Notes: generated by a model not told the origin, from the sequence alone. A stretch of DNA of 64,000 bases from Rhizomys pruinosus (GCA_009823505.1 VZQC01010571.1:736292-800291), one strand, 5' to 3'; shown: positions 25,801 through 40,280, counted from the stretch's first letter. Numbers and translations: made by a program.

Positions 25801-26934
25801 AATAAAAACATTAAAATAAGCTTCATCCAGGATCAGAGAACAGGGTTGATACTAGATAAGTAACATCTGAATACTTTGAAAACCAGATTAAGTTTTTAAC
25901 AAGCTGCTAAAAAATTAATGAGGTTTAATGTGACCTATTTAGGAGAAACAGTTCTTTGTTGAATTCTGCCTGAAGACTTCTCTGCCTATGGAGGAAAATC
26001 CTACCTCCTTACTGTTCCTTTTTCCTTTAGTAGAGGGAAGAGAAGTTGGGGCTTCCACAGGTCCAGCTAATACTCTACCTCTGAACTACACTTCTAGTCT
26101 TCCTTCTCACTGTTTATTAGATCATTTCTGTTTACAGAACTAAAGGGAAAATATGAAAAAGCAAAGTCTAAAGTGGATCAATACTGTACAAAATTATAAG
26201 GAAGCGTGTCACTCCCACCCTTATTGACAATTCAGCTGAAAAGTTAGGGTTACTGTGGCCGTTAATAAACTGCCTCACCCCATCCCTAGGTGCTGCAGGA
26301 GCTCTGATGCTACAAGCTAACGCTGTTGAAACCTGGCTCACCAGGCCCCATAACTATCTCCCTCCCCTATCTGTGGTCCTTTTACGGTGACTTCTTCTCA
26401 TCTGAAAGGCACCTCATAAGCTGACAAGGTCCTGAGATGTCCAACATCTGAACAGTGCTGTGTACCCTGTGGCTGGCTGATGGATGTTAAGTGGCTGCTG
26501 GGTGGCCTAACCACTCCCAGTGGATCATAAACGCTGATCTCAGAATCTCTGGCACTTTCTAAAATGTGGCTGAGCAGTAATTTGGAAGCCTAACCCCTGA
26601 CTTTATGAATTCATAAGAACCAATGTTTTATAAACTCAGCAGAAAGCTAAATAAACAAACCCAGGGCTTATGCTCCGTCTTGTTATTTTTATGGCAATCT
26701 TTCAAACTAGCTCCCCATGTTCAATCTCTGCCCTCCTAAGAAATACCGGAGGGGGGGTGGGCAACAATTTAGTAGTGACCAACAAACACTGTAATTCACC
26801 AGGGGAGAATAGCTCATTAGAAAGAGATGGCTTGCAGAAGAGTGCAGTGGTTTTTATGTTGGCACAGACATCCCTCATTCCCTCCTTCCCACTGAGGGGA
26901 GCCCAGGGATAAAAACAAGGATGGCTATACTTAC

Positions 26935-27920
26935 CCAGAAGTGTGCGTGGCAGTTGACCATCATGGTTCTCTCAATAAGCTCATCAGGACATTCCAGAAG
27001 GTGGTGTCCAGACACCACACCAGCATTGTTGACCAGGACTGAGACCTCACCAACCTCCTTTCGGACCCTTTCAGCAGTCAGGTAGACATTTTCCCTCTTG
27101 CCCACATCACAGGTGTAGGTAAAGACCTGCAAGTTACAGTGGGGCAGGACTTCCTCCTCACCATTCCCAGCTGTCCTCAGAAGCCCAGTGAGGGGAGGAT
27201 GGAACAGAGAAGGGATGCAGAAAGTGAGTCAGATGGCAGTCAGTAGGACAAAGATCATTCAAAACAAAGTACTACAGTGAGCTTCAAATTTCTAACACCA
27301 TAGTGCTTGCCAATAACTCAGCTTACAGCTGCCTTCCTCTCCTAAAAGTCTGGGAATTACAGCAATTTACTGGACAACTTTGCTTAAGGGAAAGTCATGT
27401 AATTGTGACAAGCCCAATACAAGTAGACCACATGGGATCAACTTGCTGGAGCTAGACACCTGCAAAGAACTGATCTCAGCCTAGAGAATAACACACACAT
27501 TACACATTCCTTTTTTTAGAGGAGGGGGAGGGGAGGAAACAGAGGCAAGAGAAAGCTCTTCATACTATGACTACCCTCAAAACAGAAATTCACTTCAAAG
27601 CTCACAAATCCAAACTAAAGAATAATCAAAGCCAAGAAATGAATGGAGATCACTGGTTTGTTCTTACTGTGGTAGCTGATTCCCCTAAGAAGTTACTTCA
27701 TGGATCAGTTTAGAGGTAAATATGAAACTGTACCACGTTAAGAGCTCAAAGTCAACATCAAAATCTCTTAGGTTTTGGCAGGAGATATCCAAACTACACA
27801 TTTGTTACCCCCCCCATATAGTCATTGAAAATTTAACATCTTGGACCTTACCAAAAAAAAAAAATATCAGACCTATAGGATTACATAGCTCAGCTAGAAA
27901 CCTCAAGTAAAGATTATGAA

Positions 27921-27966
<46 letters not shown>

Positions 27967-29084
27967 AGGAAACAAAGAAAAAAAAGAAAAGGACAAGTGG
28001 CAATAAGTTTGGCAGCAAATGATGGGTGAGGGGGAGAGCCATGTCTAGGCCAATCACCTAGATACAGTTCAACATTTTCAAAAAAACCCAGGCACCATCA
28101 AATTCCCTACACCAAATTCTAGAGTTTGTCATGCTCTCCACATATGCTTTGAAGAAAAAAAAAGTTTCTGATGCAAGCTAGTTAATAAGTACATAAAATG
28201 CAGGTTGGAGTGACCAAAAGTACGAAAAAAGTTTACGAAGTGGCCAAAATCGTTCAAACATTTTAATGCAAGAGGAAGGGAATCTCTCTCGGTCCCGCAG
28301 GGTTAACTTAAGGCCGGGGAAACAATGTAATTTATCCCCCTGGCTAAAGTTATAGAGAAACCATCCATACAGCCCTAAGCGCTTCAGACTTGAGTAACAG
28401 ACACATGCTTCAGTCCATTCTGGGAACAACTTCCCAAACACACACGATTTCCCATCATGCCCCATACAGGTCAGACTTAGACATTTCTTTCGAATCCAAA
28501 CCCATACAAGTTCTCTCTGCCTTACACTATCCGTGGAGTTTAGAAAACCCCAGAGTGGTGCCTGCAGTATCTGTTAAGGCTGGCTTTGGCACACTTTACC
28601 CCTTCCAATACCTGGAAAACCGTGCTTTTATTGGGGGGGGGCAAATTCCGCTCGCTTTCCAGGGGACTAGTGAGGTAGGTAGGTAGATGTTCCTTTTGCT
28701 CCAGAGCTGGGCCGCCGGTGACAGTGGGGTGTGGAGACCCTCCAGGTGGAGGGGAAGGTCTGACCCAACAATGCGCCGGCGCAGGTCCGAGTTACCTTGC
28801 AGAGCGGCGGCATCGGCCGCCTCCAGGTCGCGGTAGATGTGGCGCACCATGCCCGCTGTCTCCTCGTTGCTCTGCGTGTTGATGTCCCAGAGCACCAGAA
28901 GCGCCCGGCGCCGGGCGAACTCCAGGGCGAAGAGGCGGCCCAGGCCGCTGCCCGCGCCGGTGATGAGACACACCTGGCCGGCCACGCTCTTCTCCTTGGG
29001 TCGCACGAGCCAGCGCGCCGCGGCCAGCACGAACGCCCACAGCACTTTGAAAGTGACCACGAAGAACTCCACCACGATGTTCAT
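26935..29084 (-). CDS. RDH10: Retinol dehydrogenase 10, coding exons 1 and 2 (partial gene)
   Basis: RDH10 is a membrane-bound short-chain dehydrogenase that oxidises all-trans-retinol to retinal, the first step of retinoic acid synthesis, at the ER and lipid droplets. Coding exon 1 is 29,084 down to 28,796 (96 codons plus 1 nt, donor GTAAC). Exon 2 is 27,170 down to 26,935 (acceptor GACAG, donor GTAAGT), reaching residue 175. Residues 2-22 form a hydrophobic N-terminal anchor. The cofactor motif TGAGSGLG is at 42-49, CDVG at 117-120 and NNAG at 144-147. The start begins MNIVVEFF, as I remember for the family. Known catalytic Ser197, Tyr210 and Lys214 would lie on exon 3, which I could not find, so only about half of the usual 341 residues is here. 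Relative to the remembered mouse protein I read K99N, I104V and P107H. Both exons are intact and carry proper splice sites, so this is the parent gene and not a processed copy. Confidence 0.96.
27171..28795 (-). other. RDH10: RDH10 intron 1
   Basis: The stretch is bounded by donor GTAAC after exon 1 and acceptor GACAG before exon 2. It is nearly free of SINEs. It contains a poly(A) run at 27,926-27,964 and a G-run at 28,632-28,640. Confidence 0.85.
27926..27964. repeat. Poly(A) run of about 39 in RDH10 intron 1
   Basis: Uninterrupted A-run followed by A-rich sequence; no SINE body is recognisable next to it. Confidence 0.95.
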
Positions 29085-29724
29085 CGCGCCGCCCGGAGCC
29101 CCGCACGAGCCCAGCACCGCGCCCGCACCCTCCCGCGCCAGGCAGCGCGGCTCCGGGTCTCGGGGACGCTTGTCACCGCGGCCGGGACGCGACGGCTGCA
29201 GCCCGAGGTGCCCGCGGGGCTCGAGAGCGCCGGGCCACTCCCGCCCGGGCTCGGCGCGGTGTCCCCGGGCTGTGCCCGCCTCCCGACTCGGCGCCTCCTG
29301 CTGGTGGCCGCCCGCCTGTCCCGCAGCGCCCGGCCGGCCGGTCCCGCTGCAGCGGCGGTGACAGCCGCGACTTAGGCGACGCGCGCTGCCCTCATGGCCC
29401 AGCCGTCGCCCCACGGCCGGTGCAGCGACTCCCTCTCCCCCCGGGGCAGGGGTGCGCCGAGCGGGCGGCACGGGTCCGGGCCGCCTCACGAGTTGTCAAC
29501 TTGACTCAAGTTGAGGGAAGGTGAGAGAGGGGTGCGGAGCAGCGCCGGGAAGGAAGGGGGCGACTCGCTCCGCGCACGCAGGAGCTGCCCGCAGTGTACT
29601 GCCGCTGCGATACGTAGCCCCGGCCCTGCCCACGGCTGTCACTCGGGCACTGGGCTCCGGAGCGTAGCGACACTCGCCACTCGGAGCGCTCCCGGCTAGC
29701 TCTGAGCAGGCTCCACGCTCCGCG

Positions 29725-29732
29725 CTATATAA
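29725..29732 (-). promoter_or_regulatory. RDH10: Possible TATA box for RDH10
   Basis: TTATATAG on the minus strand stands alone in very GC-rich sequence. RDH10 transcription would then start near 29,700, giving a 5'UTR of about 600 nt. On the plus strand the same site reads TATATAA, so the direction is not certain. Confidence 0.45.
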
Positions 29733-30326
29733 CCCGCGGCCGGGAAGCGCCGGCCGCCGCAGCAGCTACGGCCCTCCCTCCTCTCGGCCTCCCCGCCCCC
29801 CGGGTGCTCCCCGCCCCCGGCCCAGCCCCCAGCCCGCCGGCCGCCCAGCAGCGCGGGGCAACCTCTCTCACATGGCCGTGGCCGCGGTCTCCTGCCCTCC
29901 CCGCACCTCGGTTCGCGGCTGACGCCCCCTCCCGTGGGTCGACCCGGTTTACGCCTTCCGAGCCCGGTAGCCGGCGGGGTACCAGCCATCCTCCTCCGAA
30001 AGCCCGCTCCTAGCTCTTCCCTGTCGGGCCACTTTCGCTAACCAAGGGACTGTGGACCGCCCGGCCTGCGATCAGGCGCTGCGGAAGACAGCCCTGCAGG
30101 CGGGCGGAACCAGGACCTTCCCGTCTCGGCCCAGCGGGAGCCGGAGTTTGTGGCTGCGGCGGCTGGGAGCCGAGGAGGCGGCTTAAAGTGATTTTGAATC
30201 GCAGCTAGCCGCTTGGGGCGTGACATCCTAGACTCTAGTTATCCCAGCTGCAATCGCCACCGGGGAAGCTGGCTACCCAGAGTCGGGGTCAACGTCGCCC
30301 TGCCGCCCCGCGGGCAACAGAGTGAA

Positions 30327-30346
30327 GCATGCCGGGACTTGTAGTT
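30327..30346. promoter_or_regulatory. ZNF143/Staf-type promoter element
   Basis: The sequence gcatgccgggacttgtagtt matches the extended ZNF143 motif (GCATGCTGGGANTTGTAGT) with one difference. It lies in the CpG island between RDH10 and RPL7, a typical position for this factor at divergent promoters. Confidence 0.7.
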
Positions 30347-30644
30347 CACATCCATGCGCGTGTCGTTTGGTCTAAATGACTTAAGAGGAGCTGGAGCCTA
30401 AAGCTGTTAATACAACCTGGGGATTAGGACCCGTAGCAGTCAAAGGTGTCAGTGCTCTTTGCTCTTTAATTAAAAAATGCATTCAGTGACTTGTCACATA
30501 TAAATTTTACTAGAAAGTTTATTAGAAGAGGTTAAATCGGACTGTTCTTAATTTTGCTCCCGCTAAGTGCGCTCTCAAGTCTGGGTTTTCTGGCTTATCC
30601 TAGGACACCTATGAGTCATGGGGCTTCGCGTTCACGGACCTTTA

Positions 30645-30690
30645 AGGGGACAGTGCGCATGCGCCAGCTTCCTCTTTTCCGGCTGGAACC

Positions 30691-30704
<14 letters not shown>
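30645..30704 (+). promoter_or_regulatory. RPL7: RPL7 core promoter and 5'TOP start
   Basis: The pyrimidine run CTTCCTCTTTTCC (30,668-30,680) lies just upstream of GGCTGGAACC and the ATG at 30,691. This is the terminal oligopyrimidine signature of ribosomal protein mRNAs, so transcription probably starts at a C near 30,671. The 5'UTR is then about 20 nt. No TATA box is at the right spacing, as is usual for this class. Confidence 0.8.
30654..30665. promoter_or_regulatory. NRF1-type palindromic site
   Basis: The sequence TGCGCATGCGCC fits the NRF1 consensus YGCGCAYGCGCR in all but the last base. It lies about 10 bp upstream of the inferred RPL7 start. Confidence 0.65.
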
Positions 30705-33627
<2,923 letters not shown>

Positions 33628-33927
33628 GGTGGGACTGTATGCTGAGAGAACGGGTGTTAATAGAGGAAATGTGATTTTGAATATTTTCCACTACTTGTTT
33701 GGGGATGTCATTCACTCAGTTGAGGGAGAGGTCTGTTGTAGATGATTATTTGGGTTAGTTACTCCCTTTTCAAGAACCTTTCTGGAGGGAAAAGGACCTC
33801 CTGCCTAATTCAACAAATGGAAATTAGATGTCTAAAAGTGACTGAATTATTATTGCTTTATAACTGATTTTGTTAACTCACAGCTTCTAAGGTTTTTCTA
33901 ACAGGTATATGTGTTTTTCCTTTTCAG

Positions 33928-33989
33928 GTGCCTTCTGTGATATTTTTGTAATCTGGACAAGTAATAAATAGCAACTGCTTGACAAATTG
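33928..33989 (+). other. RPL7: RPL7 exon 7: 3' untranslated end with poly(A) signal
   Basis: Exon 6 seems to end one base after the stop codon (33,628, then GTGGGA). An acceptor TTTTCAG precedes 33,928. The short final exon carries AATAAA at 33,963-33,968, with cleavage expected near 33,989. This matches the known mammalian arrangement, in which the last RPL7 exon is entirely untranslated. Confidence 0.85.
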
Positions 33990-34129
33990 AGATATGTTGG
34001 TGACTTCTTTGTTGGCCTACCTCTTACCACTATAGTGGTAAGTCTTGACAAATGGTAAAATTCAGTCAAATCAACAGGCCATTTCATGGAGAACAAGTCT
34101 AGTTTGTTAAATGCTTTGGGGGAGAGGGT

Positions 34130-34235
34130 GGGGCCTTTGAGACAGGGTCTGTAGCCCCAGCTGGCCTGAAACAAATCCACTAGCCTCTGTCTCCTAAGTG
34201 GGGGGATCAAAGGCATGCACCACCATGCCTGGCTT
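34130..34235 (-). mobile_element. B1 SINE fragment
   Basis: Shortened antisense B1, from 'gagacagggtctgtagcccc' to 'caccatgcctggctt'. Confidence 0.7.
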
Positions 34236-34424
34236 AAGGGCTCTTATTTTTCTCTGAAAACTTACTACTTTTTAGCCTTTAAGTTATGCTGAGTCAAGCA
34301 TTTGTTGGATTTCTAGGAAAAGTGGTAAAGGTTTTGCTCGCTGGACATGTTTGCTGAAGTTGGCTTTGGCTAGCCTGGCACCTTGGATGCATTTGTCCTT
34401 TTGTTGTCCACCCTTGTTTTGGTT

Positions 34425-34552
34425 TGTTGTTAAGTCTTTGAGATTGGGTCCAGGTGGCCATGTAGACCAGGTTGGCCTTGATATCACAGAGATCCACCTG
34501 CCTCTGCCTCCTGGGTGCTGGGATTAAAGGCATGTGTCACATGCCTAGCTTG
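34425..34552 (-). mobile_element. B1 SINE, diverged
   Basis: Antisense B1, 'tgtagaccaggttggccttg' to 'cacatgcctagctt'. Confidence 0.75.
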
Positions 34553-35103
34553 TTTTTATCTTTTGATGTAGATGATTTATAGTTGTTTACGTGATATTAG
34601 GAACAGATGAAACGTGTACCCATGAATATCATTTCAAGAGTATCTTAAGCAGTTTCAGTAGAATTAATGAACAGAAGTTTATATCCTACATTATAATATG
34701 CTTTAATTATAGCCCCCACCCCAATTATCTTGAACCTCTTCAAATCAAGTCCCCCTCCAAATTTTGTGTCTCTTTGGTGTATGACCCAGTGCATTTAATT
34801 AGGTGACCTGTAGCAGTTGGGAGTGAGCTCTTTGATCCAAGGTAGTTAACAGTGGTTATTCCAGCAACCATTAACTGCCTATAACTCCTCAGGGAGGGGT
34901 GGGGCTGGGGTTAATTGAATTTAAAGTAAGAAACTTGTATTCATTGTTTATGCCAGAGGTTTTTGATGGCAGTGTGAGACTTCCTTTGGGAGTCACTGTG
35001 ACAGAAAGATAATAGTTCAGAGTTTCATGTGCGTAAAGGATGGTCCTACATAAATTCTGGATTTGTTTAGATTCTGAGTTCTGGAGTTAAATCGAGACAC
35101 TTT

Positions 35104-35690
35104 ATAGGTAGGTGTGATGCATGCCTTTAATCCCAGCCCTTGGGAGGCAAAAGCAGGTGGATCTCTGGTTTTAGGGCCAGCCTCTTCATATTTAGTTCCA
35201 GGCCAGCTGGGGCTGCAGGGAGACCCTGTCTCAAAAAGACAAAAGGAAGATACTTGATTAAAAAAAAAAAAACCTGTTGAGCTGTGCTTGGTGATATATG
35301 TCTTTTAATTCCATCACTCAGAAGGCAGATCTCTTGGGTTCCAGGCCAACCAAAGCTACATAGTAAGACCCTGTCTAGAAAAGTGCATATGAACACTCAT
35401 TTTGAAGTCCATTAATCTCTGGGTGAAACCAGAGTTTTAAGTTATTAAGCATTTTATGTGGTTGGTTTTTTCATGTCTGTCTTGAAAGGGAGGCATTTTA
35501 GCTGTTGGAGCCTCACTAGTTTCCAGTTTTTAGGGGAATAGTGAGGGTCATCTGTGGCCCCTGCAAGATCAAAATCAAGAATAATTGGTGCTGAGTGTGG
35601 GGTGCACACAATCCCAACATATGGGAGACCGAGGCAGGAGGATTCAGTCAAAGACAGCCTGAACCCATCTCAGAAGAATTTAGAGAATAA
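35104..35690 (+). mobile_element. Three consecutive B1-type SINEs
   Basis: They lie at about 35,104-35,275, 35,278-35,390 and 35,583-35,690, all on the plus strand. The first is the best kept and has an A-tail; the others are diverged or shortened. Confidence 0.7.
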
Positions 35691-36374
35691 AGCTGTATAA
35701 GTACTGGTCTTCATCAAAGTGAGTTTGGATTTTATGTAGAAGATGTGCGGAGATGCCTGGAATGAAGAAATGAACACCATTGGCTGGCTTTTGCAGACAT
35801 GTTCTGTTTGTGTGGGGAGGATGGCATAGAGCCTGGAGGTCAGCCTTAGGGGTGTATGTGTATATAGGGTCTATTTATAGCTAGCACTTCAACACATGCA
35901 GGAATACTACATGCACACTACAAAAAAAAACCTTATCAATACAAATACGAAATCCAGAGGTAATGTTCTATAGCCCTTCTTTCTCTAAAATACTTTTAAA
36001 AATCTAAGTTGTAGGAAAGTGATCACTTCTAGTATCAGTCACCTCTGTAGTTCATACCCTTCTTCAAACCAGCTTTCTTCCATGTCTTCATATTTTGGGG
36101 TGTTAGCAGTTCTCTCAAGCATCCCAGTGCTCTTGGGTCCCCAGCACCTGCTAGAACAAGCCATCTGCCTTGACTACCTTCTCCAGAGCCAACACTGCTG
36201 CCAGGATCACGGAGAACCTGCAGCCACTTAATCAAATACAGTGGCCGGGAATGTTGCAGTTAATGGAAGTTTATGTAAATGGTTCAGTGGGTGTGGGTGG
36301 AGGTCAGGACAAGTTTGTGAGTCTTACTGTTCAGGATTCTGGGTCTTGAACTCAGGTTATTAGGGGGGTGGGGG

Positions 36375-36530
36375 GAATGCTGGAGAGATGGCTCAGTGGT
36401 TAGGAGCACTAGCTGCTCTTGCAGAGGACCAGGGTTTAAGTCCCAGCACCCACATGGATCCAGGGGATCCAATGCCCTCTTCAGAGTTATGTGACAGGTA
36501 CACCTACCAACGTGTAGGCACTCACAAAAC
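36375..36530 (+). mobile_element. B2/B3 SINE, shortened
   Basis: It starts tgctggagagatggctcagt and lacks part of its middle. Confidence 0.75.
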
Positions 36531-36650
36531 TGAAAAAGGAAAGGTCTGCTTTGAGCTTACAGGGTCTTGTGCATGCTGTTATTGCTATAAATTCATATGA
36601 ATAACTTCCCAGCTATCTGGAAAACAAAGTGGATAAGAAACCCCAAGTAT

Positions 36651-36883
36651 GGGGCTGGAGAGATGGTCTAGTGGTTAAGAGCGCTGACTGCTCTTGCAGA
36701 GGACCCGGGTTCGATCCCCAGCACCACATGGCGGCTGAGAAATGTCTTTGACTCCAGTTCCAGGGGAATCCAACACCCTCTTCTGACCTCTGCAGCATTG
36801 CACAACACAGGTGCACAAGCCTACTTGCAGACAGTACATTCATACACATACAAGGATAAATAAAAAAAATTAAAATTAAAAAA
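36651..36883 (+). mobile_element. B3 SINE with target-site duplication
   Basis: Complete B3 flanked by agaaaccccaagtat at 36,636-36,650 and 36,884-36,898, without the 17-nt duplication. Confidence 0.92.
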
Positions 36884-37212
36884 AGAAACCCCAAGTATAA
36901 TTAGCAACGATTACTACTGGAAGAGAGTTGGTTTTTATTTAAAGGTGGTATTCTAGATAGATTAACCAGGCTCCAGGAGATGGGTACACACTGAAGGGCA
37001 CAGACTTTCCTCAGTAGGCCTTAATATATGACAGTACACAGAATTGGGCAGAGTGTCTAAGAAGGGTGGAAGTGGGGGGGGTCTAAATATCAAAATATAT
37101 TGTGACCAGGGCAGCTGGTACTAAAAGGGAGACCCTGCCTCAAAAATACCAAAAAAGAAAAAAAATACGTTGTGTAAAACCAGCAAAAATTCAATTAAAA
37201 TTTTATTCTTTT

Positions 37213-37373
37213 TTTTTTTTTTTGTCTTTTCGAAACAGGAAACAGGGTCTCCCTGTAGCCCCGCCTGTCCTGGAACTCACTCTGTAGACCAGGCTGGCCT
37301 TGAACTCAGAAAGATCCACCTGCCTCTGCCTCCTGAGTGCTCGGATTAAAGGCGTGCACCACCACGCCCGGCT
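37213..37373 (-). mobile_element. B1 SINE with target-site duplication
   Basis: Antisense B1 with 'aaaattttattcttt' on both sides. A B1 3' scrap on the plus strand lies just upstream at about 37,108-37,170. Confidence 0.88.
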
Positions 37374-37509
37374 TAAAATTTTATTCTTTAAAAGTGTTTT
37401 GCTGGGTATGGTGGTATACGCCTTTAATCTCATGGACCAGGGATGGAGCTAGGTCTTGCGGCAGGTCTAAGCAAGCACTTTTCCTGATCAGTCTCACCAG
37501 CCCTAACTT

Positions 37510-37745
37510 TAAAGACAGGCTTGTGTGGTGCTGGAGAAGTGGTTCAAGGGTCAAGAGCACTGGTCGCTCTTCCAGAGGAGCCTGGTTAGGTTTCAAGCAA
37601 CCACAAGGCACCTAACAACCGACAGTAGCTCCAGTTCTAGGGGATCCTGTGTCCTTTTCTAGCCTTCATGGGTATTGCATACACGTCGTGCACCCACATA
37701 CATGCAGGCAAAACACTCCTACACAAGATGAAAAAAAAAAAAAAG
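37510..37745 (+). mobile_element. B2/B3 SINE, diverged
   Basis: Head 'gtgctggagaagtggttcaa', end 'catacatgcaggcaaaacac', then an A-tail. Confidence 0.78.
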
Positions 37746-37862
37746 GATGAGCTTTTGTAATGCAGGCTGTCTGTAATGCAAGCTGGACTTGAACTGATGG
37801 CCCTTCTGCGATCTCCATGTGCTGAGGTTAATGGTAGATTGCCATAAAAAGTACATGTTAAG

Positions 37863-38103
37863 GGGCTGGAGAGAGGGCCTAGCGGTTAAGAGTGCTGACC
37901 GCTCTTACAGAGGACCTGGGTTCGATCCCCAGCACCCACATGGTGGCCAAGAGCCGTCTGAAACTCCAATTTCGGGAGAACTCCAGTTCCAGGGGAATCC
38001 GACACCCTCTTCTGACCTCCGCGGCATTGCACACGACACGGGTGCACAGACTTGCATGCAGACAGAACATTCATACACATACAGAAAAAAAAAAAAAAAA
38101 AAA
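37863..38103 (+). mobile_element. B3 SINE, 17-nt duplication subtype, with target-site duplication
   Basis: It carries the doubled 'actccaatttcgggaga actccagttccagggga'. The flank aaaagtacatg occurs on both sides. Confidence 0.9.
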
Positions 38104-38167
38104 AGTACATGGGATACTCTACCTTCTGTGGAAGGTATTAGATAGCTCTTACCTTTTACATAGAGTC

Positions 38168-38641
38168 TTTTTTTTGGTCTTTTTGAGACAGGGTCTCCCT
38201 GTAGTCCCAGCTGTCCTGGTACTCACTCTGTAGACCAGGCTGGCCTTGAACTCACAAAGATCCGCTTGCCTCTGCCTCTACCTCCTGAGTGCTAGGATTA
38301 AAGGCGTGCGCCACCATGCCTGGCCCTTTTTTTTTTTTTTTTTTTTTTGAGACAGGGTCCAGCTGTCCAGCTGTCCTTGATCTCACAAAGATTTGCCTTG
38401 CCTGCCTCTGCCTCCTGCGTACTGGGACTAAAGACCTGCACGAAAATATGCCCATTGAAATCTGCCTTATTTATGAGGGGGAAAAAAAAATCCACTGGAG
38501 CTGGACATGGTGGTGCATGCCTTTAATCCCAGCACTTGGGAGGCAGAGGCAGGTGGCTCTCTGTGAGTTCAAAGCCAGGCTGGTCTACATAGTTCCTGGT
38601 CAGTTAGGACTAATGGAAGACTGTCTCAAAAAAAAAAAAAA
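38168..38641. mobile_element. Three B1 SINEs in a row
   Basis: Antisense B1 at 38,168-38,325, a shortened antisense B1 at 38,326-38,450 and a plus-strand B1 at 38,494-38,641 with an A13 tail. Confidence 0.82.
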
Positions 38642-38696
38642 TCCACTCTGGCTAGAACAAATTACATTTTCCATTCTATTAAAAAGTTGAAATAGG

Positions 38697-39110
38697 GGCT
38701 GGCAAGATAGCTCAGTGGGTAGGAGCACTTGCTGTAGGAGAGGAATGTGGGTTTGGTTCCCAGCACCCACATTGGGGTCCAGGATCTTCTACCCTTACCT
38801 CCATGGCAACCTGTACACCTACACACATTTTTAAGTTGAAATTGAGTTGCCCCCATTTTATGTGAATTATTTTCACATAAATCAGTTGTCATCTCTTCTA
38901 GCTGAGCTTTGGATGAAAGACTTGTGATGGGGAGATGCCTCAATGGGTTAAGTGCCTGCTGGCCAGGCGTGAGGACCTGAATTCCCAGGACCACATAAAA
39001 GCTGGACCTGGTATAGTCTGCCTATAATTCCCATTCTCTTAAAGGGAGATGACAGGCAGAGGTGGATAAAACTGTGTACAACACAGAGCTTGTTTCAAAA
39101 AAGGTAGACA
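38697..39110 (+). mobile_element. Two old SINE pieces (B2 type, then B4-like)
   Basis: A B2-type head at 38,697-38,790 ('ggggctggcaagatagctca') fades into unclear sequence. A second head-like start at about 38,925 ('ggggagatgcctcaatgggt') looks B4-like. Confidence 0.5.
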
Positions 39111-39840
39111 GTGAGGACTGAGACGCAAGCTTGTCCCTCTGACTGCCACACAGTGCACCTGCACACACAAAGACATAAAAAAGTCACTAAGAAGAGTAAG
39201 AGTAAAATAAGGGGGGATTTTATTGTGTCAGTGTCAGGTAGTATGAGGTCAGTTTTCAGGAATCTCCCTTTGTTTCTGTTGGGGTTGGAATGTTTATGCT
39301 CATGCTGAAACTTAATTTCCAAGGCAACCATATTCAGAGGTATTTAAGGGAAGGCTCTGTCCTCATGGATGGAATCAGTGCCTTATAAATGGGCTGGAGG
39401 CTACCAGATATGGCTCTCAGGCCCTTCTCCACAAGATGGTTGGCTTCCTGGAGGATTCGGTGTTCACGATGCCATCTTGTAAGCCAGTACCTTCACCAAC
39501 CCCCGAACCTGCCTTCACCTTGATCTTCACCTTCCCAGCAGAGAACTGTATAAAATAATTTAGACCTAGCAAAAGGATAATTTGAGAAAAGGCACAGCTT
39601 GTAGAGTGTAGTAGCTAAGAGGGAAAAACAAACCCAACAGTAAACATTTGAGCCGAATGCCAGTGTGTTGTTTAATCCACAGAATCTTGTACAGGTTGTT
39701 CTACACTTTGCAGTCCCAGAGCCAAATTTGTAATTGGTTTTGGGGTGGACCCCAGACTTTGTTTTCCCTTAAGTTCTGCTGGTTAATGTGCAGCCTAATC
39801 CTATTCATGTATTATCCTTAATTTAAAATTTATTTTATAT

Positions 39841-40095
39841 GGGAGCTGGAGAGATGGCTCAGCAGTTAAGAGCATGGATTGTGCTGTTGCAGAGGACCCG
39901 GGTTTGATTCCCAGTACCCACAAAGCAGCTGAGAACTGTCTTAGGCTGGGCATGGTGGCACACACCTTTAATCCCAGCTTGGGAGGCAGAGCCAGGTGGA
40001 TCTCTGTGAGTTCAAGGCCAGTCTATTCTACATAGCTAGCTCCAGGCCAACTGGGACTAAAGGGACACCCTGTCTGAAAAAGACCAAAAAAAATT
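39841..40095 (+). mobile_element. Composite SINE B: B3 head fused to B1
   Basis: The head (ctggagagatggctcagcag) runs to 'gaactgtctta' and then into B1 'ggctgggcatggtggcacac', ending in 'aaaaagaccaaaaaaaa'. A B3 in the opposite direction follows at once. Confidence 0.8.
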
Positions 40096-40096
40096 T

Positions 40097-40280
40097 TTTT
40101 AATTTTATATTGTTTGTCTGCATGTATGTAGGTGCAATGATTAAGGCAGCCAGAAGAGGGCATCAGATCTCATGAAACTAGAGCCATGGACAGTGGTGAG
40201 CCGTGGGTGCTGGGAACCAAACCTGGGTCCTCTGCAAGAGCAGCCAGTGCTCTTAACTGCTGAGCCATCTCTCCAGACCC
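40097..40280 (-). mobile_element. B3 SINE, shortened
   Basis: Antisense B3 ending 'gagccatctctccagaccc'. Confidence 0.8.

Larger units (their letters stand above)
1..26934 (-). other. RDH10: Presumed RDH10 intron 2: non-coding, repeat-rich
   Basis: I searched the minus strand for the motifs expected from RDH10 exons 3-6 (ASSLG, YCASK, the C-terminal IAQRKQ region) and found none. I therefore read this as intron 2 running off the window. Outside the repeats listed separately I see no gene in 1-1,035, 3,581-4,747, 4,978-7,461, 8,104-8,912, 9,415-10,467, 17,538-20,278, 21,027-22,969, 23,526-24,811 or 25,801-26,934. Confidence 0.6.
28780..30400. promoter_or_regulatory. CpG island, bidirectional promoter region of RDH10 and RPL7
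   Basis: This stretch is strongly GC- and CpG-rich and free of SINEs. It covers RDH10 coding exon 1, the RDH10 5'UTR and the space up to the RPL7 start. Long open frames on both strands here follow from the base composition, apart from the RDH10 frame itself. Head-to-head order of RDH10 and RPL7 is also my recollection for human and mouse. Confidence 0.85.

Noticed and set aside
28797..29375. Plus-strand frames of 170-190 codons opposite RDH10 exon 1
   Set aside because: They are antisense shadows of the RDH10 coding exon and its GC-rich 5'UTR.
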